Shown: positions 1 through 7,838 of the stretch, piece after piece
Numbering within the stretch: the stretch's first letter is position 1
Layout: each line of letters opens with the position of its first letter
DNA from: Ignavibacteria bacterium
Lineage (GTDB): Bacteria; Bacteroidota; Ignavibacteria; Tepidaquicellales; Tepidaquicellaceae
Reading direction: 5' to 3'
DNA: 64,000 bases
Assembly: GCA_016704345.1 (NCBI GenBank)
Contig: JADJAH010000013.1
Coordinates: forward strand, 62,001-126,000
Position numbers and translations under genes: made by a program
The notes under the pieces: generated by a model
Databases searched by the model: none
Seen by the model: the letters and a program-made list of their open reading frames with translations, nothing else
What the model was told of the DNA's origin: nothing

Positions 1-390
1 TTCGAGTGCTTTTTTCTTTGCCCGGTTTAGGATCTGTTCAGACTGGTCAAACAAAGTTTTCTGAAAAAGTATTATATACTGATCCCTGAGGTTTGTGATC
101 TGAGAATCAGTTGACTTGTCATCATTGAAACTAACGAGGCTCTTGAGGATCATATTGTACAGGTAGTTCTTTGCTGCTGTAAATTGTTTAACAAATTTTT
201 CGTTCCTGAACTGTCGCTTTATCTCTGACTCGTTGTAGTTATCTTCCTGCTTGTTTATGGCATCAAAAAGTTTGAGATAATTATTGTCTTTATCACTGAT
301 ATGTCTCTTTGCAAACTTCATGAAATAGCCTTTTTCCGGAACTGTCATCGAACGAATCAGTTTCCAAAGATCTTCTGAAGGTGTCTTCAA
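1..390 (-). CDS. Helical hypothetical protein, 3'-truncated by window edge
   Basis: The frame is open from a TTG at 388-390 to the window edge and gives 130 residues, beginning LKTPSEDLWKLIRSM. The N-terminus, with its PSEDLW..I.SMT..EKGYF pattern, resembles a large family of roughly 500-residue all-helical, probably TPR-like proteins that I know from Bacteroidota and Ignavibacteria and for which I know no established function. A stop codon lies a few codons upstream of the TTG. The next in-frame ATG (346-348) would remove the conserved PSEDL segment, so TTG is preferred. The rest of the gene lies outside the window. The protein at 31245-32744 has a similar size class and helical character but only faint N-terminal resemblance. 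No function is assigned. Confidence 0.6.
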   Translation of the reverse strand, partial: MKTPSEDLWKLIRSMTVPEKGYFMKFAKRHISDKDNNYLKLFDAINKQEDNYNESEIKRQFRNEKFVKQFTAAKNYLYNMILKSLVSFNDDKSTDSQITNLRDQYIILFQKTLFDQSEQILNRAKKKALE

Positions 391-783
391 TTGTGGTCTT
401 TTGTATTATTAAAAGCAGTTAGCTAGAACTAATGTTTGCAAGTATAGCAGTAACGTTCAAAGTTTCAATTCACTTCAATATTGTCAATCTGCTGAAATCA
501 CATATTCTCCCGGTTGCTCTTGCAACTTTCGATTATTTTCTGATTCGTGCGTTCCAGTTGCATAGGTTTTGTTACAATAAAATATTATGACAGTTGTTAA
601 TTTACAAATCAAAGGATTGAGAGACGTGTGAACTTTTTCTTAGTGAAGGTCTGTTAGCACAAGTTACCAAAACGGTAGTTAAATTCACAGCGAGCGACTT
701 CTATGTTTTGACTATTTTTTGTTTCACCTTATATCATATTCTTGCTAACTTAACTAAATGTGAATTCAATCTATGCTCTTGAT
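391..783. other. Intergenic region between divergent genes
   Basis: About 390 bases separate a leftward gene from a rightward gene, so both promoters should lie here. I see AT-rich sequence but no convincing repeat, hairpin or RNA gene. Confidence 0.5.
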
Positions 784-2601
784 ATGAGAATAATATTAGC
801 ACTTATTGCAGTTATTCTGTCCGCTTCACTGATAAAGGCTCAGCAATTCGGAAGAGTTGACCTGAACATTCAGGGATTGTCTCACGGCAAAGCAAACTGG
901 ATTGACATAAACTCTGACGGCAAGCTTGACTTCTTTGCAATTGGAAAGAATGAGATGCAAAAGCCGGTTGCATTGCTCTTTCTGAATTCAGACAGCGGAC
1001 AATTCATACAGCTTTTTACCGCTATACCCGGTGTGCTCAATGGTTCTGCGGCATGGAGTGACTTCGACAATGACGGTGATCTGGATCTGCTCATATCGGG
1101 ATTTAAGCAAACAGGTCAGAGCTTTAGCGCTTTTACAGCGGTTTATGTAAATGAACTTCCAAGCGGCTTCTTCAATCTCAATCAATATTTCCCTGCAGTA
1201 CACTCCGGTAGTGTGAGCTGGGTTGACTATGACAATGATTCGAGGAAGGACATATTCCTGACCGGTATCGGGATTGACGGGATGCCTGTCTGCAGATTCT
1301 TCAGAAATAACGGAGCATCTTTTGAAGAACAATTAGCTCCATTTCCGGCATTATACAATTCAACTGCAGAATGGAATGATTTTGACAAAGATGGCGACGC
1401 TGATCTGTTGCTTTCAGGACAAAGGAATGAAGATCCGAACTCCTATCTCACAAGAGTCTATATTAACACTTCAGGATTCTTTTCAGAATCTCCCACAGTA
1501 TTGCCACAGTTATCAAAAGGCTCGGCAGCCTTCGGAGATTTTGATTCGGACGGACATGCAGATATTGTGCTTAACGGTGAGTCAAACTCTGTAGGTCCCG
1601 GCAATTCGAATAACATACTGAAGATTTTTCACAACGAAGGAAACGGCATCTTTGAGGAGCATCAGGCAGGAATCATAGGAATATCTTCGGGTAAAGTGAT
1701 TTGGGCAGACTTTGATTGCGACGGATTTCTTGACATTCTTGCAACGGGCAATATGGAAAACAACGCATCCGGAATGACCCGCATATTCCGAAATACGGGA
1801 GAGAATTTTGTCGAAGTAATAAGTAATCTACCGGATATGATGAATGGATATGTGACAGCAGGTGATTTTGATAATGATAGAAAACTTGACATCTTAATGC
1901 TTGGACATAATTCAGAAGGTACAGTATTGACAACGGCGGTATTCAGAAATCTCATTCCCGTCATCAATGAACTTCCTGTTGAGCCCAAAGGACTTACTAC
2001 TACATTTGACAACGGCATTGTATTCTTCAACTGGCTCAGCGGCTTTGATCCTGCAACGCCAGGTGAGGGTCTAAGTTATAACATAAGAGTGGGAACGTCT
2101 CCGGGATCGGTTGATATTGTCTCGCCTGAATCATACGGTCTTAACGGGTTCAACAGACTGCCAGGATTTGGCAATACCGGGAACTCAAAAAGGTTTCATA
2201 TCAACGGACTCAGGAATGGAAGATATTACTGGAGCGTACAAACATTGGATAACTCATTCGGAACTTCCGGGTTTTCAGCTGAAGAGTCGTTTGTGATTGC
2301 CAATGATTCTGTTGGGAATATAACAGAACTTCAACCGGAATTTGAACTACGTCAGAATTATCCCAATCCATTCAATCCGCTTACTGTCATTAGCTATAAG
2401 ACAACAAAGTACAGCACTGTGAAGCTGAAGATCTTCAATAATATCGGCATGGAAGTCACAACTCTGGTAAATTCGGCACAGAATGCCGGAACATATTCAG
2501 TAGAATTCAATGCAAACGGAATGTCGAGCGGTATTTACTTCTACTCGCTCGAGGTTAATGAAAAAGTTGTTGATTCAAAAAGGATGATTCTTCTTAAATA
2601 A
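784..2601 (+). CDS. Secreted FG-GAP/VCBS repeat protein with T9SS sorting domain
   Basis: This is a predicted surface or secreted protein of 605 residues. The ATG at 784 is chosen over the GTG at 760 because it begins a clean signal peptide (MRIILALIAVILSASLIKAQ). Residues about 35-375 hold seven FG-GAP/VCBS-type repeats, each with a D-x-[DN]-x-D-G-like calcium loop (DINSDGKLD, DFDNDGDLD, DFDKDGDAD, DFDSDGHAD and others). Such repeats form an integrin-like beta-propeller. Residues about 395-510 resemble a fibronectin III-type domain. From about residue 519 to the end there is a complete T9SS C-terminal sorting domain with QNYPNPFNP and a final RMILLK. Export is therefore by Sec and then the type IX system. 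The ligand is unknown. A good terminator follows. Confidence 0.9.
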   Translation: MRIILALIAVILSASLIKAQQFGRVDLNIQGLSHGKANWIDINSDGKLDFFAIGKNEMQKPVALLFLNSDSGQFIQLFTAIPGVLNGSAAWSDFDNDGDLDLLISGFKQTGQSFSAFTAVYVNELPSGFFNLNQYFPAVHSGSVSWVDYDNDSRKDIFLTGIGIDGMPVCRFFRNNGASFEEQLAPFPALYNSTAEWNDFDKDGDADLLLSGQRNEDPNSYLTRVYINTSGFFSESPTVLPQLSKGSAAFGDFDSDGHADIVLNGESNSVGPGNSNNILKIFHNEGNGIFEEHQAGIIGISSGKVIWADFDCDGFLDILATGNMENNASGMTRIFRNTGENFVEVISNLPDMMNGYVTAGDFDNDRKLDILMLGHNSEGTVLTTAVFRNLIPVINELPVEPKGLTTTFDNGIVFFNWLSGFDPATPGEGLSYNIRVGTSPGSVDIVSPESYGLNGFNRLPGFGNTGNSKRFHINGLRNGRYYWSVQTLDNSFGTSGFSAEESFVIANDSVGNITELQPEFELRQNYPNPFNPLTVISYKTTKYSTVKLKIFNNIGMEVTTLVNSAQNAGTYSVEFNANGMSSGIYFYSLEVNEKVVDSKRMILLK

Positions 2602-2630
2602 AAAACTGATCTTCGAATTTCACTATATTC

Positions 2631-2665
2631 AAGGCAGATTGAATTTTCCAGTCTGCCTTTTTTTG
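2631..2665 (+). terminator. Rho-independent terminator
   Basis: An 8-bp stem AAGGCAGA/TCTGCCTT with a 13-base loop is followed directly by a run of T. It lies about 30 bases after the FG-GAP gene stop codon. Confidence 0.8.
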
Positions 2666-2751
2666 TTGAAGATATATAAAATACCGGCGTCAAAATTTCA
2701 GACCAAATACAATTCTGATTGACCTTTAAATTTATGTTCGAGCATAAATCC

Positions 2752-3165
2752 CTAATCTCTTACAGCATACCAGTTTCCGCTTCCTGTTGCAGTATCAGAG
2801 AATATTCCTGATGCAAAACCTGCTCCGAGAAGTTCGTCGAAATCACCGCTGAAATTTCCAACTGCAGTTTGTGAACAAGCTCCTGTAAAACCGCCTGTAA
2901 TCCTGCCGTTGAATGCAACTTTGCCTTTAACGAAAACATTATTCACTCCCGAGCTCAGATCTACAATGCTGCAAAATGAGCCATCATCCTCTATTGTCAC
3001 AGTAGATTCACCAATATACTGACCGGTCGCATTGTTGAAGGATATCTTCCATGTTCCGCTAAAGGTCACAATTTGTTCAATTGGAGTTTCTGTGCATGCC
3101 GTGATTCTCAACATAAGAATCAAGAGAATGGAAACAATTGACCATTTACGTATGTACTTGATCAT
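2752..3165 (-). CDS. Small putative lipoprotein
   Basis: This encodes 137 residues. The N-terminus is a lipoprotein-type signal (hydrophobic segment then RITAC, with a lipobox-like Cys at residue 24). The remainder is rich in Gly, Thr and beta-prone residues, with alternating patterns such as GTWKISF and GKVAFNGRITGGF that suggest a small beta-sandwich or lipocalin-like fold. No family is recognised. It is the second gene of a pair: its start codon lies one base after the stop of the upstream barrel protein gene, and its ribosome binding site (GGAGGA) sits inside the end of that gene. The two products probably act together at the outer membrane. Confidence 0.7.
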   Translation of the reverse strand: MIKYIRKWSIVSILLILMLRITACTETPIEQIVTFSGTWKISFNNATGQYIGESTVTIEDDGSFCSIVDLSSGVNNVFVKGKVAFNGRITGGFTGACSQTAVGNFSGDFDELLGAGFASGIFSDTATGSGNWYAVRD

Positions 3166-3166
3166 G

Positions 3167-3868
3167 TCAAAATCCTCCTGTATATCCGACAGTGAAATTA
3201 ATGCTGTTGTTTGAAATGCTCAGCACTTTTTCAACATCGGGATCTTTTACTATGTCACTTAATCCAAGGTCATACCTAACTTCAATCAAAAACCCCTTGT
3301 AAACAACACCACCTCCGAATATTAGTCCCATGTCGCTACTATTCAGTTTGTCGGTGACTTTTTTTTCAGTGGTGAGTTGTTGATTCTGAAGACTTGTCTC
3401 TGACTCAATATTCTCCTTAGCCTTCAATAGAGTTGAGAAGTAACCGCCCGCAATTGCAAAGACCTTACTATTATCCAGGCTCTCTCCTATTGACAGATTC
3501 AGCTGTGGAAGAAGTGAGAATTGCAGATATTGTATAGTGTTTGTGAAAGTTCTTGTAAGGGAAGTAACATTCTGAGACGGGAGTACGTTGATCTCGACTA
3601 CTCCTCCTTTGTCGGCATACTGCAATTGAAACCTTCCTTCAAAGTTCTTTGTGAAAGAAGCAGAGATGAATCCTCCGATACTAAATACTGTTCTCGGATC
3701 ATTTCTGAATGAAGCATCAGAGTTTTCATCCGGAATCTCGTATGTGTAATAATTTGTAGAGAGGTTTATTCCGGTGAATACTCCGAAGGAAAGGCCGACT
3801 TTCTGAGAATAAGAAAGTTCACTGGAGATTAACACTAACAATAGGTAAGCTAATAATTTGCTCTTCAT
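3167..3868 (-). CDS. PorT-family outer-membrane beta-barrel protein
   Basis: The 233-residue product has a signal peptide (MKSKLLAYLLLVLISSELSYSQ). It also has the features of the small PorT/OmpA-like barrel family: an early VGLSFGVFTGINLS strand, alternating amphipathic strands, a GG.Y turn near residue 142 and a terminal strand ending in GYTGGF. The barrel probably has eight strands, judging from length. It is the first gene of a two-gene unit with the lipoprotein downstream. Members of this family are common in Bacteroidota and mostly lack a proven substrate. The family call is firm but the function is not. Confidence 0.75.
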   Translation of the reverse strand: MKSKLLAYLLLVLISSELSYSQKVGLSFGVFTGINLSTNYYTYEIPDENSDASFRNDPRTVFSIGGFISASFTKNFEGRFQLQYADKGGVVEINVLPSQNVTSLTRTFTNTIQYLQFSLLPQLNLSIGESLDNSKVFAIAGGYFSTLLKAKENIESETSLQNQQLTTEKKVTDKLNSSDMGLIFGGGVVYKGFLIEVRYDLGLSDIVKDPDVEKVLSISNNSINFTVGYTGGF

Positions 3869-4190
3869 ATCGTATTAGTGTTTAAAGTTAATTCTAATAA
3901 CGATAAAATTTACCCAAACTGGATTGTGTCAGTAAGTCAATAATTTGTATCCGCATCTGTTTCACTTTTAGAATCCAATGACTCAAAGATTTATTCAGAT
4001 CTTCTCATCATCTAAATTTTTCACACGACCTTATCTTACAAACCCGGAATTTGACTTTGATCATCAGGCAACAAAAATGTTCTGCAGCCCAAATTAGTAT
4101 TGACTTCTGTTATTGAAGTATCTAAGTTTTCTCACCATCAATAAATAGCTTCTAAAATTTTTTCATAATCTTTAACCGTAAGGAGGTTTT
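3869..4190. other. Intergenic region between divergent genes
   Basis: These 322 bases lie between the leftward barrel gene and the rightward Asp-box protein. The only clear element is the strong Shine-Dalgarno sequence AAGGAGG at 4180-4186, four bases before the ATG at 4191. No repeat or RNA structure was found. Confidence 0.5.
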
Positions 4191-5618
4191 ATGAAAAGGC
4201 TATTACTCACTATCTTCATCTCACTCACTTTCATCCACTTAATGTATGCAGTCGACGGGCCAAATGTCTGGAGCACATCGCTTTCAGGAGCCGGTCAGAT
4301 CTGGGCTGTTGCCGTTAGTCCATCATCGCAGAGCACAATGTATGCAGGCAGCAATACAACCGGAATCTGGAAATCGACTAACAGCGGAATGAACTGGATA
4401 CAGTCAAACAACGGCCTTACAAATTTGACAATTCAGGCAATTGCTGTGAGTCCTTCAAATCCGCAGGTAGTTTATTGCGGAACAAGTCAGACCGGTGCAA
4501 ATGCCGGTGTGTTTGTATCGACTGATGCCGGTGCAAACTGGAGCCAGATCAATAACGGCATCGTGGAAACATCAAAAGGGATTCAGTCAATTGCAGTAGA
4601 TCCAACAAATGCAAACACAGCTTATGTTGCAGTATTTGATGGGGTCGCAGATTCACCACAAGGTCTCTACAAGACCACCAACCAGGGTGCAAACTGGAAT
4701 GTCGCGAACACCGGTATTGGAACGATCAAGAATATTCTTACTATTATCGTCAATCCGCTTAACCCGAATGTTGTTTTCTGCGGAACATCCTTTGGTGTTG
4801 TTTCACAGCAAGGTCCGGCAAAAATTTACAGAAGCAATAATGCCGGTGAAAGCTGGACTGATGCAAGTTCGGGGTTGCCAAACCTGACAACTGATAATAA
4901 ACCTGTAAGATGCCTTAGCATGGTGCCTTCAGACACTTCATTCATAATGACAGGTCTCTTTCTGAATACAGATTCGCTGAGCGGTGTTTATGTCTCAACT
5001 AACGGAGGCGGTCAATGGATCAGAAGGCATAACGGTTTGCCGAATGCAGTTGGAACACTTATCAGAAGTTGCATGGTAAGACAGGGCAGAACAAGTGAAC
5101 TGTATGTCGGTCTTGGCAACGCAACGAATCTGGGAATTGGTGTTTTCAGAAGTACAAACCAGGGTGTAAGTTGGAGTGACTTTAACGGCGGAACGCTTGC
5201 CGGTTCAGTCTCTGTAAGGGCTTTAGGTTTCAGATCTACAGCAGACAGTACAGTTTTTGCCGGCGGTGCGCATCCTACGGTCGCGACCGGGCAAGGTGTA
5301 TTTGAGTATTCACTATTCATCACAGGGATAGGGAATCAATCTCAAATCAATCCGCAAGACTATTCTCTGAATCAAAATTTCCCGAATCCTTTTAATCCGG
5401 TAACACGAATCAGCTATACATTAGGTAAGCCGGACATTGTGACAATAAAGGTATTCGACATTACGGGAAAAGAAATCAGGACAATTGTGAATACATATCA
5501 TGCAGCCGGAAGTTATGAAATTGATTTCAACGGCAGCGAACTTTCAAGCGGCGCATATTTTTACAGAATGCAGTCCGGAAATTTTTATGAAGTAAGATCC
5601 ATGATACTCATGAAGTAA
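4191..5618 (+). CDS. Secreted Asp-box (sortilin/BNR-like) beta-propeller with T9SS sorting domain
   Basis: The product has 475 residues and a signal peptide of about 20 residues (MKRLLLTIFISLTFIHLMYA). The body carries six Asp-box motifs of the type S/T-x-D/N-x-G-x-x-W (STNSGMNW, STDAGANW, TTNQGANW, SNNAGESW, STNGGGQW, STNQGVSW) at regular spacing, as in BNR or VPS10/sortilin-like propellers. A T9SS C-terminal sorting domain begins near residue 392 (NQNFPNPFNP) and ends in SMILMK. A textbook ribosome binding site AAGGAGG precedes the ATG. Asp-boxes are structural, so no sialidase activity is implied. A role in surface binding is an inference. Confidence 0.9.
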   Translation: MKRLLLTIFISLTFIHLMYAVDGPNVWSTSLSGAGQIWAVAVSPSSQSTMYAGSNTTGIWKSTNSGMNWIQSNNGLTNLTIQAIAVSPSNPQVVYCGTSQTGANAGVFVSTDAGANWSQINNGIVETSKGIQSIAVDPTNANTAYVAVFDGVADSPQGLYKTTNQGANWNVANTGIGTIKNILTIIVNPLNPNVVFCGTSFGVVSQQGPAKIYRSNNAGESWTDASSGLPNLTTDNKPVRCLSMVPSDTSFIMTGLFLNTDSLSGVYVSTNGGGQWIRRHNGLPNAVGTLIRSCMVRQGRTSELYVGLGNATNLGIGVFRSTNQGVSWSDFNGGTLAGSVSVRALGFRSTADSTVFAGGAHPTVATGQGVFEYSLFITGIGNQSQINPQDYSLNQNFPNPFNPVTRISYTLGKPDIVTIKVFDITGKEIRTIVNTYHAAGSYEIDFNGSELSSGAYFYRMQSGNFYEVRSMILMK

Positions 5619-5746
5619 ATGCTGATATCAATAGTCATTTTACATTGACTCGCATGAGTCTATGTGAACCATGGTATGTCCTAATGCATTTAATGTACAT
5701 AACTTATGAACTATTTTTTTTAAAATTAAAGATAAGGAGAATTGTT

Positions 5747-7657
5747 ATGAACTCAGTATCAACCATGCTTCACAATTTTGCACTCATCCTCCGCTTGTTT
5801 CTATTGCTTTTATTTGCATACCCTGTAACGACTTTTGGAAGCGGTACATTATACATCAACCAGGATTTTGAGAATACTTCATTTCCCCCAGCCGGATGGA
5901 CTCTCGCCAATACATCAACATATGATTGGATTAGAACATCTTATGCCAGCGGTTATGGAATCGGAGGTTCATCTGCAATGGTTGATTTTTATGATTACTC
6001 AAGCGGTAATTTTGAATTGACAACGTCTACATTCCCGTCTGCAACCGGCGGAGATTCACTTTTGTTTGATCATGCTTATGCAACCGGTTCTGCCGAAAAT
6101 GACAGACTTGAGATTTACACTTCTACAGATGCAGGAGCGACATGGAATTTGCTGATATCACTTACAGGCGGAGTCAGTGGCCCATTGAGAACAGCTCCGC
6201 CAACGTATGACCTCTTTGTGCCAACTTCCTCACAATGGGCAACAAAGGGTTATTCTCTTCCGGCCGGAACAAACAAAATCAAGTTTACGGCAGTCACTGC
6301 ATTCGGCAACAATTTGTATTTCGACAATATCAGAATCGGTGCAAAGTTTTCGAATGATGCCGGAGTTAACGGTATATCTCAGCCGAAGTGGGCAATCACT
6401 CCGCAAACAATGGCCCCGAAAGCGACAGTGAAGAATTACGGAACAACTCCGCAGACATTTCAGGTAACAATGTTAATCAGTCCCGGAGCTTACACAAATA
6501 CTCAGACAGTCACTAATTTGCTTCCGGGTGAATCGCAAGTAGTAACTTTTAGTAATCACAATTTTTCAACAAACGGAAATTACACTCTCAGGGCTTACAG
6601 TTCACTTGGAGGAGATCAGAATGTTTTGAACGACACGATTTCAAATTCACTTGTTGTAACTTCTTCGCCAAGAAATGTCGTGCTCGAATTCTGCACGGGA
6701 ACTTGGTGCCAGTGGTGCCCTTGTGGTGATGATGAAGCGCACAACCTTTCTGTTGCTTATCCAAACTCTGTTATCCTTGCTTATCACGGAGCAAGCAGTG
6801 ATCCTTGGACGAATTTCAACGGCAACGGAATAATAAGCGCGCTTGGTTTTGGAGGCTATCCTTCTGGACTTAATGACAGAAGGCTTGGAAGTCATAATGG
6901 CTGGGGTTCATTCTTCACTGATGCAGAGTACAGATATTTTAAGAATCCGGCGTCTCCCGTTGAGATTGTTTCTACAAATGTGAATTACAACTCATCAACA
7001 AGGCAATTGACCGTTAACCTGAATGCAAAAGCATTATCAGCATTATCCGGACAATATAAAGTTAATTACATTATCACTGAAGACAATCTTGTTTATCCTC
7101 AAACCGGTAATTCATATTGTACCGGAAGTTCAACATGGGTTCACAATTGGGTTGTTAGGAATATTGTAAATACAGTGACCGGGGATAATGTAAACACAGG
7201 TACCTGGAATGAAGGGCAGGTTTATCCGCTTAGTTTCACTACGGCTATTGATCCTGCCTGGGTTGCAGGCAATTGCAAATTCCAGGTTATGATCTTCAAG
7301 GATAATGGTGTGTTGAATACTTCGGAAATTCAGCAGGGCTTCAGCGCTCCAATAATTACAACAGGTATAAGCCAGAGCAATTCGCAAACTCCGGAGAAGT
7401 TTGAACTTTCGCAAAACTATCCGAATCCTTTCAATCCTTTTACAAGTATCAGATTTGCATTGCCGAAAGACGGAGAAGCATCGCTGAAGATATTTGATGC
7501 AACCGGAAAACTGGTTGCAAAATATCTTGACGGATTTGTTACGGCCGGACCTTACAATGCTCAGATTGACGCTTCAGGATTTTCAAGCGGTATCTATTTC
7601 TATTCTCTTACTTCAAATGGATATCAGGCAACGAAGAAAATGATGCTTGTGAAGTGA
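5747..7657 (+). CDS. Secreted jelly-roll / Omp28-like thioredoxin-fold protein with T9SS sorting domain
   Basis: The start is the ATG at 5747 (636 residues) because TAAGGAG lies just upstream and a signal peptide follows (NFALILRLFLLLLFAYP). An upstream in-frame start at 5645 would add a poor N-terminus. Residues about 40-195 resemble a choice-of-anchor J / MAM-like jelly-roll (FENTSFPPAGW, ending LYFDNIRIG). Residues about 200-310 resemble a CARDB-type Ig domain. Residues about 312-520 match Omp28-like proteins with a thioredoxin-like start (VVLEFCTGTWCQWCPC, containing CxxC). A T9SS sorting domain follows from about residue 552 (SQNYPNPFNP). It may be a secreted redox or disulfide protein, but activity is not shown. 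A terminator follows. Confidence 0.85.
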   Translation: MNSVSTMLHNFALILRLFLLLLFAYPVTTFGSGTLYINQDFENTSFPPAGWTLANTSTYDWIRTSYASGYGIGGSSAMVDFYDYSSGNFELTTSTFPSATGGDSLLFDHAYATGSAENDRLEIYTSTDAGATWNLLISLTGGVSGPLRTAPPTYDLFVPTSSQWATKGYSLPAGTNKIKFTAVTAFGNNLYFDNIRIGAKFSNDAGVNGISQPKWAITPQTMAPKATVKNYGTTPQTFQVTMLISPGAYTNTQTVTNLLPGESQVVTFSNHNFSTNGNYTLRAYSSLGGDQNVLNDTISNSLVVTSSPRNVVLEFCTGTWCQWCPCGDDEAHNLSVAYPNSVILAYHGASSDPWTNFNGNGIISALGFGGYPSGLNDRRLGSHNGWGSFFTDAEYRYFKNPASPVEIVSTNVNYNSSTRQLTVNLNAKALSALSGQYKVNYIITEDNLVYPQTGNSYCTGSSTWVHNWVVRNIVNTVTGDNVNTGTWNEGQVYPLSFTTAIDPAWVAGNCKFQVMIFKDNGVLNTSEIQQGFSAPIITTGISQSNSQTPEKFELSQNYPNPFNPFTSIRFALPKDGEASLKIFDATGKLVAKYLDGFVTAGPYNAQIDASGFSSGIYFYSLTSNGYQATKKMMLVK

Positions 7658-7703
7658 TCATACGAATATGATTGTTTGGCAATAACATAAATTATTTGCA
7701 GTT

Positions 7704-7740
7704 CGGGGTTCCACCCGCAAGTATTAGTGGAACCCCGTTT
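7704..7740 (+). terminator. Terminator between convergent genes
   Basis: An 11-bp perfect stem CGGGGTTCCAC/GTGGAACCCCG with a 12-base loop is followed by TTT. It lies 46 bases after the Omp28-like gene and about 100 bases before the end of the convergent LamG gene. Confidence 0.75.
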
Positions 7741-7838
7741 CATATTTCTTAGCAGAGAATTAAACTTTCACAAAAAAAGTTTGTAATAGAAGCAAGCTGA
7801 ATTCTGATTGAGCAAAGTCTTACGTTAAGCAACTTCTC

